From Microvirga sp. (GTDB taxonomy: Bacteria; Pseudomonadota; Alphaproteobacteria; Rhizobiales; Beijerinckiaceae), in NCBI GenBank assembly GCA_031181145.1, contig JAPSLB010000029.1:1-61150 (forward strand): a stretch of 61,150 nt of DNA, in the 5' to 3' direction. Position numbers and translations under genes: made by a program. Every line of letters starts with the position of its first letter. Position 1 is the first letter of the stretch. Below, in pieces: positions 9,508-19,282 of the stretch. Under the pieces are notes generated by a model. It was given only the letters and a program-made list of their open reading frames with translations, made no database searches and was not told where the DNA came from.

Positions 9508-10833
9508 ATGGTCCAAGCCAAACGCCGCCTTTCGCTCAAAGATGTCCTGACCGACGGGCGCATCGCTCTCATGCTGCCTTTGGGATTCTCCTCGGGCCTG
9601 CCCTTCCTGCTCGTCTTCAGCACGCTTTCGACCTGGCTGCGGGAGGCGGGCATCTCGCTCACCATCATTGGCCTGATGAGCTGGGTAGGCCTGGCCTACT
9701 CCCTCAAGTTCCTGTGGGCGCCCATCGTGGACCGCTATGACGTCCCGGTCTTCGCCCGCCTGCTCGGCCGACGCCGCGGGTGGATGGCTCTGGCGCAGCT
9801 CGGGGTGATGGCCGCTCTTCTCAGCATGGCCGTGACCGGACCGACGGTCAGCCTGCCCCTCACCATCGTCTCGGCGGTGGCGATCGCCTTCTTCTCCGCC
9901 ACGCAGGATGTGGTGATCGACGGCTGGCGCATCGATGCGGCGCCCACCGAGCGCCAGGGCATGATGGCAGCGAGCCTCCAGCTCGGCTACCGTCTGGCGC
10001 TGCTCTGCGCGGGCGCCGGCGCGCTCTACGTCGCCGAGCTCGTGAACTGGCCTGCCGCCTATCTGTCCATGGCCGTCCTCATGGGCGTCGGTCTCGTGGG
10101 CACCCTGCTCGCGCCGCGCATCGACGAGGTTCGGCTCCGCAAGAATCCCCCCTTCTCGCAGGCCATCGTCGAGCCCATCGCCGATCTCTTCCAGCGCAAG
10201 CGGATGATGCTGATCCCGATCCTGGCGCTCGTGGCCTGCTACCGTCTGCCGGATTTCATGGCGGGCATCATGGCCAACCCGCTCTATATCGACCTGGGCT
10301 TCAGCAAGGCCGACATCGCCAGCATCTCGAAGCTCTACGGCGTGTGGATCGGGATCGTCGGAGCCTTCGGGGGCGGCCTTGCGCTGACGCGCCTCGGTCT
10401 CTGGTGGACCCTGCTGATCGGCGCGAGCCTTGCCGCCGGATCGAACGTGATGTTCTCCTGGCTCGCCGCCGGCAACGCCACCCTCACGGGCCTGACGCTC
10501 ACCATCAGCATCGACAATTTCGCGCAAGGATTCGCGGGCGCGGCTCTGGTGGCCTACATGTCGGGCCTCACCTCGCCGGGCTTCGCCGCCACCCAGTATG
10601 CGCTCCTCAGCTCGCTCTATGCGCTGCCCGGAAAGCTCATCGGCGGCGCATCCGGCGCGATCGTGGATGCCTATGGATATCCGCTGCTCTTCACCGGCAC
10701 GGCAGCGCTCGGCATCCCGCTCGCGATCCTTTGCCTCGTCGTACGGCGGGATACGCTGGAAACGGTGCGGCAGAAGGAAGAGGCGGAGGCACGCATGGAT
10801 TCCGCATCCGTGGCCGTGGGATCGCGGGCTTGA
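9508..10833 (+). CDS. ampG: AmpG-like major facilitator permease (muropeptide transporter family)
   Basis: A 441-residue MFS protein with about twelve hydrophobic segments. The N-terminal part (LPLGFSSGLPFLLVFSTLSTWLREAG, then LKFLWAPIVDRY) is the AmpG signature, and GWRIDAAPTERQG is also family-typical. AmpG imports GlcNAc-anhydroMurNAc peptides released from peptidoglycan for recycling and beta-lactamase induction. The gene lies 81 bp after the SGNH hydrolase with no evident terminator. The AmgK and MurU-like genes elsewhere in the window would use the imported sugars. Orthology versus a paralogue of other substrate is not certain. Confidence 0.85.
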   Translation: MVQAKRRLSLKDVLTDGRIALMLPLGFSSGLPFLLVFSTLSTWLREAGISLTIIGLMSWVGLAYSLKFLWAPIVDRYDVPVFARLLGRRRGWMALAQLGVMAALLSMAVTGPTVSLPLTIVSAVAIAFFSATQDVVIDGWRIDAAPTERQGMMAASLQLGYRLALLCAGAGALYVAELVNWPAAYLSMAVLMGVGLVGTLLAPRIDEVRLRKNPPFSQAIVEPIADLFQRKRMMLIPILALVACYRLPDFMAGIMANPLYIDLGFSKADIASISKLYGVWIGIVGAFGGGLALTRLGLWWTLLIGASLAAGSNVMFSWLAAGNATLTGLTLTISIDNFAQGFAGAALVAYMSGLTSPGFAATQYALLSSLYALPGKLIGGASGAIVDAYGYPLLFTGTAALGIPLAILCLVVRRDTLETVRQKEEAEARMDSASVAVGSRA

Positions 10834-10844
10834 ATACCAACCCT

Positions 10845-10956
10845 CCGTCATCCCCGGCCTCGCGCCGGTGATCTCTCTTTCATGAAACGCGGCGCTCTTC
10901 CGGGTCGGGATGGCCGGGACCTCACCCCGCTTCACGTCCGGGGACGGCCATGACGG
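10845..10956. repeat. Imperfect inverted intergenic repeat (REP-like)
   Basis: The two ends read CCGTCATCCCCGG (10845-10857) and CCGGGGACGGCCATGACGG (10938-10956), forming an imperfect dyad with an internal GC-rich stem. It lies between convergent ampG and the ABC ATPase gene. Similar ends occur at 49719-49800 and around 24905-25060. Confidence 0.5.
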
Positions 10957-10973
10957 GAGAGCGTCGGGAACTC

Positions 10974-11753
10974 TCAGCTCGCGCCCGGCCCCGGCGTCGC
11001 GCCGGGCGGACATTTGCCCAGGATGATCATCCCGAGCACCTCGTCCTGCGTGACATCCTGCACCTTGGCGGAGCCCACGAGCCTGCCGTTCTTCATCACG
11101 CTCACCCGGTCGGCGAGGCCGAACACGTCATGAATGTCGTGGCTGATGAGGAAGATGCCGATGCCCTCCTTCTTCAGCTGCAGCACGAGATCGGCCACCT
11201 GCTGCGTCTCGGCAGGACCGAGCGCCGCCGTGGGCTCGTCCATGATCAGCACGCGCGCGTTGAAATAGATCGCGCGGGCAATCGCCACCGATTGCCGTTG
11301 CCCGCCGGACAGCGCCTTCACGGGCTCCTTGAATCGGCGGAAATGCGGGTTGAGGCGCGCCATGACCTTGCGGGTCTCGGCTTCCATCGCGGCGTCGTCT
11401 AGGGTGCCATAGGGGGTCAGCACCTCGCGACCGAGGAAGATGTTGCCCGCCGCATCGATGTTGTCGGCCAGAGCCAGCGTCTGGTAGATCGTCTCGATGC
11501 CGTAGCGCTTGGCATCGCGCGGCGTGGAGATGTCGGCCTGCTCGCCGTTCACGTAGATCTCGCCTGTATCCGGCTTGTAGGCCCCGGAGAGAATCTTGAT
11601 GAGCGTCGATTTGCCCGCACCGTTGTGGCCGAGCAGCCCCACCACCTCGCCGGGACGCAGATCGATGGACACGTCGTCCACCGCCTTGATGCCCCCGAAG
11701 GCGATGGAGATATTGCGCATCTCCACGAGAGGCGTCGTTCCATCGGCTTGCAT
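10974..11753 (-). CDS. Sugar ABC transporter ATP-binding protein (XylG-like, single domain)
   Basis: A 259-residue ABC ATPase. Walker A is GHNGAGKST, the signature is [14 protein letters not shown], Walker B is [13 protein letters not shown], followed by the switch His in FLISHDI. It has only one nucleotide-binding domain; E. coli XylG and RbsA have two, while rhizobial sugar transporters of the FrcA kind have one, so two copies are expected per transporter. The frame is open far upstream, but the ATG at 11753 has AGAGGAG eight bases before it and sits 14 bp after the permease stop. It powers uptake by the adjacent permease and binding protein. Confidence 0.9.
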   Translation of the reverse strand: MQADGTTPLVEMRNISIAFGGIKAVDDVSIDLRPGEVVGLLGHNGAGKSTLIKILSGAYKPDTGEIYVNGEQADISTPRDAKRYGIETIYQTLALADNIDAAGNIFLGREVLTPYGTLDDAAMEAETRKVMARLNPHFRRFKEPVKALSGGQRQSVAIARAIYFNARVLIMDEPTAALGPAETQQVADLVLQLKKEGIGIFLISHDIHDVFGLADRVSVMKNGRLVGSAKVQDVTQDEVLGMIILGKCPPGATPGPGAS

Positions 11754-11767
11754 GATGCGCTCCTCTC

Positions 11768-13066
11768 TCACTTGATGCGGCGGCGATAGAGGCCGTCGAC
11801 CCACACCGCCAGTACGAGCACCGCCCCGACGACGATGTTCTGCAGGGGCGTATCGACGCCCAGCAGCACCATGCCCGATTGCAGCGATTGCATGACGAGA
11901 GCGCCCAGCATCGCGCCCGCGATGGTGCCGATGCCGCCCGCGAGCGAGGTTCCGCCGATCACGGCGGAGGCGATCACGTAGAGCTCGTCGAGCGTGCCTG
12001 CCGCATTGGTGGCCGCGTTGAGGCGCGCTGTCGAGATGCAGGCGGAGATGCCGCAGAGCAAACCCATGAGGCCGAACACCTTCATCAGCGTCCAGCGGGT
12101 GTTGATGCCCGACAGCTCCGCCGCCTCCGGATTTCCGCCGATGGCGAACACATAGCGGCCGAAGCGGCGGCGCGTGGCGATGAAGGTCATCACGAGGCCG
12201 ACCATGACAGCGATCAGCACCGGCAGCGCCACGCCGTGCGGAATGAACAGGCCTCCCTCCGGCCACGGGATGCCGTTGGCCGCCGCCCAGTTGCGGGCCG
12301 TGCCCGCCGGCAGGGGATAGGCGTTGGCGACGGCGGCCGCCGCCAGAACGGCGCCGCAGGCGACGGCGGCGATCGCCATATCGGCCCATCCGGGACGCAC
12401 CGGGAAGCCGAAGCTCAGGCGCCGGCGGCGGGACAGGCCGAGCCCGACGACGATGAGCCCGCAGGCGATCGCCGCGATGATCCAGGTGGCCGTTGCTCCG
12501 AGCGCGCCCTCGACACCGCCGCCGAAGGCCTTGAAGCGGCCGTCCATGGGCGCGACGGTCTGGCCCGCCGTCACCCACCAGGCGGCGCCGCGCCAGACGA
12601 GCAGGCCGCCGAGGGTGACGATGAAGGACGGAATGCCGAGATAGGCGATGAGCCAGCCCTGGAACAGACCGATCAGACCGCCGACGGCGAGCGCGAGCAG
12701 CACCACGAGAGGCGCGGTGAGCGGATGTCCGAGGCCAAGGTAAGAAGGCAGCCACTGCACCTGCGCGACGCCGACGATCATGCCGACGACGCCGAGAATC
12801 GCGCCCACGGAGAGGTCGATGTTTCGCGTGACGATCACGAGCACCATGCCCGTCGCCATGATGGCGACGGAAGCGGTCTGAACCGACAGGTTCCAGAGAT
12901 TGCGCGGCGTGAGGAAGACACCGCCCGACAGGAGATCGAACCCGATCCAGATCACGGCGAGCGCTGCGAGCATGCCGAGCATGCGGACGTCGATTTCGAG
13001 CTTCGACAGAAGCGAGCCGGAAGCCGTGCTCGGCGGCGGGGCGGTCGTGGCAACAGGTGCGTTCAT
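11768..13066 (-). CDS. xylH: Sugar ABC transporter permease (XylH-like)
   Basis: A 432-residue permease with roughly ten or more hydrophobic segments, of the BPD_transp_2 (ribose/xylose) class; [11 protein letters not shown] and the late [19 protein letters not shown] are family motifs. It is longer than RbsC but similar in size to XylH, and has an extended central region. I chose ATG at 13066 (MNAPVATT), because the longer open frame upstream runs through repeat-like intergenic DNA. It lies between xylF-like and the ATPase gene, all on the minus strand. Xylose specificity rests on the neighbouring binding protein. Confidence 0.88.
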   Translation of the reverse strand: MNAPVATTAPPPSTASGSLLSKLEIDVRMLGMLAALAVIWIGFDLLSGGVFLTPRNLWNLSVQTASVAIMATGMVLVIVTRNIDLSVGAILGVVGMIVGVAQVQWLPSYLGLGHPLTAPLVVLLALAVGGLIGLFQGWLIAYLGIPSFIVTLGGLLVWRGAAWWVTAGQTVAPMDGRFKAFGGGVEGALGATATWIIAAIACGLIVVGLGLSRRRRLSFGFPVRPGWADMAIAAVACGAVLAAAAVANAYPLPAGTARNWAAANGIPWPEGGLFIPHGVALPVLIAVMVGLVMTFIATRRRFGRYVFAIGGNPEAAELSGINTRWTLMKVFGLMGLLCGISACISTARLNAATNAAGTLDELYVIASAVIGGTSLAGGIGTIAGAMLGALVMQSLQSGMVLLGVDTPLQNIVVGAVLVLAVWVDGLYRRRIK

Positions 13067-13165
13067 GGCATCACGCAAATGATCGATGAAGTGTCGTTCC
13101 AAGGCTGAGCGAAGCGCGGGGAAGGGGGGGCATCGCGCCAGGCGCCCCCTCCCCTCCAGCGGCTT

Positions 13166-13200
13166 TGCCGCCTCCGGCCCGGGATGACACGGAGGCGGCA
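13166..13200 (-). terminator. Intercistronic hairpin between the binding protein and permease genes
   Basis: Perfect 10-bp arms (TGCCGCCTCC / GGAGGCGGCA) lie just after the xylF-like stop. Such hairpins often stabilise the upstream message or partly stop transcription so that the binding protein is made in excess. No T-run is seen, so attenuation is inferred. Confidence 0.5.
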
Positions 13201-13218
13201 CACGAGAGTGCCGCAAGC

Positions 13219-14265
13219 CTAGTCGCAGGCCTTCACCGTGCCCGGCTTCACGCCCTGGCAGACGACCTCCTTCGAGGCCCAGCCCGCGTTGATGACCACG
13301 TCGAGATTGTCCTTCGTGATCGCGACGGGCGTGAGGAAGAGCGCTGTCATGTTCTGCTTCTTCGGACCCAGATTCCAGGACTGCGCGCCCTGGATCTCTG
13401 TGAGCTTCTTGCCTTCGGCGAGCTGCATCGCGATTTCAGCCGCGCTCCGGCCGAGCTCGCGGGCATCCTTGAACACGGTCACGGTCTGCGTGCCGAGGGC
13501 GACGCGGTTGAGGGCGGCCTTGTCGGCATCCTGGCCGGACACCGGCACGGAGCCTGCGAGGCCCTGAGCGGCGAGCGCCGCAATGGCGCCGCCCGCGGTG
13601 CCGTCATTGGCAGCGACCACCGCATCGACCTTGTTGTTGTTCTTGGTGAGGAACTGCTCCATGTTGCGCTGCGCATTGGCGGGGAGCCAGCCGTCCGTAT
13701 AGGCCTCGCCCACGTTCTTGATCTTGCCCGCGTCGATGGCAGGCTTGAGCACTTCCATCGCGCCCTGGAACAGGAAGTTGGCGTTCGGATCGGAGCCCGA
13801 GCCCTTGATGAACACGTAATTGCCCTCGGGCTTCACCTTGAACACTTCACGCGCCTGCAGGCGGCCCACCTCGACATTGTCGAAGGTGAGATAGAAGGCC
13901 TCCGGGATCTCGATGAGGCGGTCGTAGCCCACGACCGGAATGCCCTCGGCCACAGCCTTCTCGACCGCCGGGCGCACCGCATCCGCATCCTGGGCGAGCA
14001 CGATCAGCGCTTTGGCGCCGCGCGCGATCAGGCTTTCGATATCGGTGAGCTGCTTGGCGGGCGAGGATTGCGCATCCGCCGAGACATAGGTGCCGCCAGC
14101 CTTCTCGACGGCAGCCCTGATGGCGGCCTCGTCGGTTTTCCAGCGTTCTTCCTGGAAGTTCGACCAGCTGACGCCGACGACCGGGCCCTTGCCCTGGGCG
14201 AAAGCCGCGCCCGCCGAAAGGGCCAATGCGGCAAGGCTGATAAGAGCGTGCTTCTTCGATACCAT
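13219..14265 (-). CDS. xylF: D-xylose-type periplasmic sugar-binding protein
   Basis: A 348-residue periplasmic binding protein of the ribose/xylose class. It begins with a signal peptide ([22 protein letters not shown], cleaved before QGKGP). The opening [24 protein letters not shown] and the later [19 protein letters not shown] match XylF (D-xylose-binding protein). The ATG at 14265 has a perfect AGGAGG seven bases upstream. It is the first gene of the transporter operon and divergent from a ROK regulator, the family that includes XylR of Firmicutes. Xylose is the likely ligand, but other aldopentoses cannot be excluded by eye. Confidence 0.88.
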   Translation of the reverse strand: MVSKKHALISLAALALSAGAAFAQGKGPVVGVSWSNFQEERWKTDEAAIRAAVEKAGGTYVSADAQSSPAKQLTDIESLIARGAKALIVLAQDADAVRPAVEKAVAEGIPVVGYDRLIEIPEAFYLTFDNVEVGRLQAREVFKVKPEGNYVFIKGSGSDPNANFLFQGAMEVLKPAIDAGKIKNVGEAYTDGWLPANAQRNMEQFLTKNNNKVDAVVAANDGTAGGAIAALAAQGLAGSVPVSGQDADKAALNRVALGTQTVTVFKDARELGRSAAEIAMQLAEGKKLTEIQGAQSWNLGPKKQNMTALFLTPVAITKDNLDVVINAGWASKEVVCQGVKPGTVKACD

Positions 14266-14361
14266 TGGTTTCCTCCTGGGCCACATTCCCTCTAGGCCCT
14301 GTGCTCATGGCAGGTTGTCTTTCCCGAGCAGATCGACAGACGTGGCTCACGCTGCCATGCT

Positions 14362-14384
14362 TTATTTTTCGAGCGGGAAAATAA
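14362..14384. promoter_or_regulatory. Candidate ROK-family operator 1
   Basis: TTATTTT-N9-AAAATAA, a 23-bp dyad, lies 97 bp upstream of xylF. It has the layout of operators bound by ROK repressors such as NagC and Mlc (AT-rich TTATTT/AAATAA half-sites one or two helical turns apart). Immediately next to it a CGGGA/TCCCG dyad overlaps the right arm. Confidence 0.6.
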
Positions 14385-14458
14385 TTATCCCGTACCGGTC
14401 AGCCTTCAAGCGGCAAAGCTCTCAATACTTGGTCGGATATCCTTTTGACCCGGAGATG

Positions 14459-14481
14459 ATTTATTCGTTACGTGAATAAAT
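14459..14481. promoter_or_regulatory. Candidate ROK-family operator 2
   Basis: ATTTATTC-N7-GAATAAAT, again 23 bp, ends 8 bp before the start codon of the ROK regulator. Similar in size and half-site to operator 1 about 97 bp away, so the regulator could repress both itself and xylF, perhaps through looping. Confidence 0.6.
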
Positions 14482-14488
14482 AGCCGCC

Positions 14489-15697
14489 ATGTCCATGCTC
14501 CCCCTCTCTCCCCGTGAAACTGCCCGACGCCGCCTTCTGGACGCCTTGCGCCGCGAAGGCCCCATGGCGCGGGTGGAACTCGGACAGCATCTCGGCATGA
14601 GCCCGGCGAGCGTCTCCGAGCTGACTGCCAGCCTCCTCGACGAGGGCATTCTCGTGGCCGAGGAAGCGGCGGATCAGGGGACGGGCCTGATCCGGGGACG
14701 GCCCAAGGTGCGCCTGTTCTTCGCCGGGTCCCTGGGATCCGTGATCGGCGTCTGGACTGGCTTCAACCGCATCGAGCTTCGTCTGGTGGACAGCGCCGGC
14801 CGCAACCGGGCGAGCCGTCACATCGAGCGGCCCCTGAGGAATCTCGGGGCCGAGGAGTTGATGGATGTGCTGGCCGGCACCATCACCGCCTTCGCCAGGG
14901 AAGCCGGCGCAGCCGATGTGAAGGCCATCGGCCTTGCCTGCCAGGGCTATGTGGACACCCGCGACGGCGTCGTTGCCTGGAGCCCGGTGCTCGGCACCCG
15001 CGACCTGCCCCTCGCGGCAGGCTTGAGCGAGCGGCTCGGCAAGCCCGTGCTGATCGAGAACGACGCCAGCGCCATGGCCTTCGCCATCGCCCAGCGCAGC
15101 CCGAATCTCCGCTCCGGGAGAACCGCCTGCCTGATGGTGGGCGACGGGGTCGGCATGGGGTTCCTCATCCAGGGGGAGCTCTATCGCGGCGCACGGTTCG
15201 GAGGCAGCGAGTTCGGCCATGTTCGGTTGCGCCGGAGCGGCCCGCAATGCCGCTGCGGCGGGCGAGGCTGCATCGAGGCCTATCTCGCCGATTACGCCCT
15301 GCATAGGGATGCCCAGCTCATCGATCACCGCCCTGCCCCCTCCCTGCTGCTGCCTGGCGAGGAGGCCATGAACGCCGTGGTGGAGCAGGCACGCTCGGGC
15401 GATCCCGCCCTGCTCAACCTGTTCCGGGAAGCGGGCGAGGTTCTGGGAGACGCGGTGGGCATCCTGATCCAGACCTTGGAGCCGGACCATATCGTGCTCT
15501 GCGGCCCCGGCACCCGGGCCATGGACCTCTTGCGCCCTTCCTTCGAGGCCGCCCTCGAATCGCAGACCATTCCGGAACTCAGGGCGCTCGCCGCCATCCA
15601 TGTGGTGGAATCCTCCCTGGACCTCCTCACCGAAGGCGTGGTGATGCAGGCGCTCAGGGAGCTCGACCTCGATCTGGCGCGCCTCAAGGCTGCATAA
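14489..15697 (+). CDS. ROK-family transcriptional regulator, probable xylose-operon repressor
   Basis: A 402-residue regulator. Residues about 15-70 form a winged helix (MARVELGQHLGMSPASVSELTASLLDEG pattern), and the rest is a ROK sugar-kinase-like domain with a zinc-binding CRCGGRGC that continues CIEAY. ROK repressors release DNA on binding their sugar. It is divergent from the xylose-type transporter genes, with two matched dyads in the shared 223-bp gap, so it most likely controls them. No ribosome site is obvious; the ATG at 14489 fits the family N-terminus. The inducer is inferred to be xylose or a derivative. Confidence 0.88.
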   Translation: MSMLPLSPRETARRRLLDALRREGPMARVELGQHLGMSPASVSELTASLLDEGILVAEEAADQGTGLIRGRPKVRLFFAGSLGSVIGVWTGFNRIELRLVDSAGRNRASRHIERPLRNLGAEELMDVLAGTITAFAREAGAADVKAIGLACQGYVDTRDGVVAWSPVLGTRDLPLAAGLSERLGKPVLIENDASAMAFAIAQRSPNLRSGRTACLMVGDGVGMGFLIQGELYRGARFGGSEFGHVRLRRSGPQCRCGGRGCIEAYLADYALHRDAQLIDHRPAPSLLLPGEEAMNAVVEQARSGDPALLNLFREAGEVLGDAVGILIQTLEPDHIVLCGPGTRAMDLLRPSFEAALESQTIPELRALAAIHVVESSLDLLTEGVVMQALRELDLDLARLKAA

Positions 15698-15772
15698 GGG
15701 CATGCCGGACGTAGCCATGCGGCTGCGAAACCATTATCTGTATGGGGTCCATTTCCTCCACGAACGAGACCC

Positions 15773-18700
15773 ATGGCTTCTTCCCGTCCCGTCCAAGCCG
15801 GCGACCACATTTTCCTCGTCGACGGCTCCTCCTTCATCTTCCGGGCCTACTTCCAGTCCATGAACCAGGACCAGAAGTACAATTCCCGCAGTTCGGACGG
15901 CATGCCGACGGGAGCCGTGCGGCTGTTCGTCACCAAGCTCCTGCAGTTCATGCGCGACGGCGCGGCGGGCCTGAAACCGACGCATCTCGCCATCGTGCTC
16001 GACAAATCCGAGGGCTCGTTCCGCAAGGAGCTCTACGAGGATTACAAGGGCCACCGCCCCGATGCCCCGGAGGATCTGAAGGTTCAGATGCCGCTGATGC
16101 GCGAGGCGATCCGCGCCTTCGGCCTCGAGCCCGTGGAGTTACAACGCTACGAGGCGGACGACCTGATCGCCACCTACACGCAGCAGGCCAAGGCCCGGGG
16201 CGCCGACGTGCTCATCATCTCCTCCGACAAGGATCTGATGCAGCTCGTCGGTCCCAAGGTGTGCTTCTACGATTTCGAGTCTGGCTCCAAGGGCAAGCCC
16301 GGCTACCGGCCCGAGCGGAATCTCGACGAGGCCGCCGTGATTGAGAAGTGGGAGGGCATCCCGCCGGAAAAGATCGGCGACGTGCTGGCTCTGATGGGCG
16401 ACACCTCGGACAATGTGCCGGGCGTTCCGGGCATCGGTCTCAAGACCGCGGCGCAGCTCATCAAGGAATACGGCGATCTCGAAACGCTGCTGGCGCGCGC
16501 GAACGAGATCAAGCAGCCCAAGCGGCGCGAGACGCTGATCAGCAATGCGGAAGCCGCACGGCTTTCCAAGAAGCTCGTGACGCTCGATTGCGACGCGCCG
16601 GTGCCCGTCCCTCTCGACGACCTGCGCGTGCCGGATCCCGATCCCAAGGCGCTCATCGGCTTCCTCAAGGCGATGGAGTTCAGCACGCTCACGCGCCGCG
16701 TTTCGGAGCTCTACGACGCCGATCCCGCCGCCATCGAGCCGGACCCGCGCCTGATGCCCGGCGGCGAGGCGATCAGCTGGCAGCGCAACGGTGGAATGAC
16801 CGCGGCGGATGCCGAAGCGCCGCTCTTCGAGAAGGGCGAAGCGGCGCCTGGCGACGTCGATCCCTTCGCGGGGCTCGACCTGCCGGAGACGGGGGCGGCC
16901 CGCAAACCCATGGAGGGTGTGGGCACGCCTTCGCAACTGGCCGGAAAGCGCGCGACCGAAGCCTCGTCCACTCCCTTCGACGTGTCGTCCTACGAGACCG
17001 TCACCAGCCTCGGCCGGCTGAAGGAATGGGTCACGCAGGCGCGCGAGCAGGGCTATGTCGCCGTCGATACGGAGACGAGCGACCTCGATGCGAACCGGGC
17101 CGATATCGTGGGCTTCTCTCTCGCACTGGAGCCCGGCAAGGCCTGCTATGTGCCGCTTCAGCACCGGGACGAATCCGATCTCTTCGGCGGCGGGCTGGTC
17201 AAGGGCCAGCTTCCGGTGACGGATGCGCTCGATGCCATCCGGCCGATGCTCGAGGATCCGTCCGTCCTCAAGATCGGGCAGAACCTGAAATACGATTGGA
17301 TCGTGTTCAAACGCCACAACATCGATGTGCGCCCGATCGACGACACGATGCTGATCTCCTACGTGCTCGACGCCGGAAAAGGCTCGCACGGCATGGACGA
17401 ACTGTCCCGCCGCCATCTCGGCCATGCGCCGATCAGCTTCTCGGAAGTGGCTGGCACGGGCCGGAACAAGGTGACCTTCGACAAGGTCGAAATCTCCAAG
17501 GCGACGGCCTACGCCGCAGAGGATGCGGACGTCACGCTGCGCCTCTGGCAGATCCTCAAGCCCCGCCTCGCCGCCGAGCATCGCGCCTCCGTCTATGAAA
17601 CGCTCGAGCGTCCGCTCGTCGATGTGATCGCGCGCATGGAGATGCGCGGCATTCTCGTGGACCGCCAGATTCTGAGCCGTCTTTCCGGCGACTTCTCGCA
17701 GACTCTCGCGCGTCTCGAAGACGAGATCCACGAGATGGCGGGTGAGAAATTCGCCCTCGGCTCTCCGAAGCAGATCGGCGACATCCTGTTCGGCAAGATG
17801 GGCCTGCCCGGCGCGAAGAAGACGCCGTCCGGTCAATGGGCAACGCCTGCGACCCTGCTCGAGGAACTGGCGCAGGCCGGTCACGAACTGCCCGCGAAGA
17901 TCCTCGAATGGCGCCAGCTCTCCAAGCTTAAGTCGACCTATACGGACACCTTGCAGGAGCACATGCATCCGGAAACGAAGCGGGTGCATACCTCGTTCTC
18001 TCTCGCGGCCACCACGACGGGCCGTCTCTCTTCGTCCGATCCGAACCTGCAGAACATCCCGATCCGCACGGAAGCGGGCCGCAAGATTCGCACGGCCTTC
18101 ATCGCTCCGCCCGGGCACAAGATCATCTCGGCCGATTACAGTCAGATCGAGCTGAGAATCCTCGCGCATATCGCGGACATTCCGCAGTTGCAGGACGCCT
18201 TCGCGAACGGCGTCGACATCCATGCAGCGACGGCCTCCGCCATGTTCGGCGTGCCGCTCGATCAGATGACGCCCGACCTGCGCCGTCAGGCGAAGACTAT
18301 CAATTTCGGCATCATCTACGGCATCTCCGCCTTCGGCCTCGCCACGCGCCTCGGCATTCCGAACGCGGAGGCATCAGCCTTCATCAAGCAGTATTTCGAG
18401 CGTTTCCCGGGCATCCGCACCTATATCGACGAGACGAAGAAGGCCTGCAAGGACAAGGGCTACGTAACCACGCTTTTCGGGCGCGTGTGCCATTACCCGC
18501 AGATCCGTTCGAGCAACCCCTCCGAGCGCGCTGGCGTGGAGCGCCAGGCCATCAACGCGCCGATCCAAGGCACTGCCGCCGACATCATCCGCCGCGCCAT
18601 GATCCGCATGGAGGACGCGCTCAGGGCCGAACGTCTCTCCGCGCGCATGCTGCTGCAGGTGCATGACGAACTCGTCTTCGAAGCGCCCGACGACGAGGTT

Positions 18701-18820
18701 GAGGCAACCCTGCCGGTGATCTCCCGCGTGATGACGGAAGCGCCATTCCCAGCCGTGAATCTCAAGGTTCCGCTCGCCGTGGATGCCCGCGCCGCGCAGA
18801 ACTGGGACGAAGCGCATTAA
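15773..18820 (+). CDS. polA: DNA polymerase I
   Basis: A 1015-residue three-domain DNA polymerase I. Residues about 10-290 form the 5'-3' nuclease (FLVDGSSFIFRAYF, then DDLIATY, and GDTSDNVPGVPGIG). Residues about 400-590 form a 3'-5' exonuclease in which the DEDD acids are kept (VDTETSDL, IGQNLKYDWIVF, AEDADVTLRLW), so proofreading should be active. The polymerase domain carries SADYSQIELR, the O-helix RRQAKTINFGIIYG and the catalytic QVHDELVFE. It fills gaps in repair and removes Okazaki primers. A linker of about 100 residues between nuclease and exonuclease explains the length, which is usual in Alphaproteobacteria. Confidence 0.98.
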   Translation: MASSRPVQAGDHIFLVDGSSFIFRAYFQSMNQDQKYNSRSSDGMPTGAVRLFVTKLLQFMRDGAAGLKPTHLAIVLDKSEGSFRKELYEDYKGHRPDAPEDLKVQMPLMREAIRAFGLEPVELQRYEADDLIATYTQQAKARGADVLIISSDKDLMQLVGPKVCFYDFESGSKGKPGYRPERNLDEAAVIEKWEGIPPEKIGDVLALMGDTSDNVPGVPGIGLKTAAQLIKEYGDLETLLARANEIKQPKRRETLISNAEAARLSKKLVTLDCDAPVPVPLDDLRVPDPDPKALIGFLKAMEFSTLTRRVSELYDADPAAIEPDPRLMPGGEAISWQRNGGMTAADAEAPLFEKGEAAPGDVDPFAGLDLPETGAARKPMEGVGTPSQLAGKRATEASSTPFDVSSYETVTSLGRLKEWVTQAREQGYVAVDTETSDLDANRADIVGFSLALEPGKACYVPLQHRDESDLFGGGLVKGQLPVTDALDAIRPMLEDPSVLKIGQNLKYDWIVFKRHNIDVRPIDDTMLISYVLDAGKGSHGMDELSRRHLGHAPISFSEVAGTGRNKVTFDKVEISKATAYAAEDADVTLRLWQILKPRLAAEHRASVYETLERPLVDVIARMEMRGILVDRQILSRLSGDFSQTLARLEDEIHEMAGEKFALGSPKQIGDILFGKMGLPGAKKTPSGQWATPATLLEELAQAGHELPAKILEWRQLSKLKSTYTDTLQEHMHPETKRVHTSFSLAATTTGRLSSSDPNLQNIPIRTEAGRKIRTAFIAPPGHKIISADYSQIELRILAHIADIPQLQDAFANGVDIHAATASAMFGVPLDQMTPDLRRQAKTINFGIIYGISAFGLATRLGIPNAEASAFIKQYFERFPGIRTYIDETKKACKDKGYVTTLFGRVCHYPQIRSSNPSERAGVERQAINAPIQGTAADIIRRAMIRMEDALRAERLSARMLLQVHDELVFEAPDDEVEATLPVISRVMTEAPFPAVNLKVPLAVDARAAQNWDEAH

Positions 18821-19282
18821 GGTTTTTTCAGCGCAGCCGAACCGCTGCGCCGAAGAGCGGTCACTCAAACTGTTCTCCGCAAACATCCCCTTACGGAATA
18901 TTTGATCCGTAAGGGAACCGGATCGTGCGCTTTCGCACAAAGCCGCACATGCCCGTGGGCCGCATCCGTCCCTTCGCAAATACGACAAGTCCTTCCGGTG
19001 CAAGGACAAGCACGAAGTCGGGTGGCCTTTTCGGCCATGGCAATCCCTCTCCTTACGGTCGCACCTCTCTGAACGGAGAGTTGTGACCCGGGGGCCGCAT
19101 CCGATACCCCATCATCAGTTGCCTCGACGGTCCTGCCGCCCGCACGTTCCTGCGGCGTCTCGAGCCGCATGGGCAACGATCTGCGTAATTCATCCGATGT
19201 CCTTCGGCCCCTCGACGACATCCCGAGCACTGAAAGCAAACGAAAGCGGCAAGCCGAACAGACCTCGTTTCAGGAGACCGAT
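18821..19282. other. 462-bp intergenic region between polA and the RTX gene
   Basis: No convincing gene. After polA a GCGCAGC/GCTGCGC hairpin with a nearby T6 may end transcription. At 18888-18915 there is a perfect dyad. From 19169 the frame of the RTX gene is open without a stop, but the start at 19283 has the better ribosome site. The rest probably holds the RTX promoter and 5' leader. Confidence 0.6.
18888..18915. promoter_or_regulatory. Perfect 10-bp dyad upstream of the RTX gene
   Basis: CCCTTACGGA and TCCGTAAGGG surround an 8-nt AT-rich spacer. No T-run follows, so a protein-binding site is as likely as a terminator. The binding protein is unknown. Confidence 0.5.

Noticed and set aside
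16139..18223. A 694-codon frame antisense to polA
   Set aside because: Shadow of polA, whose domains are complete.
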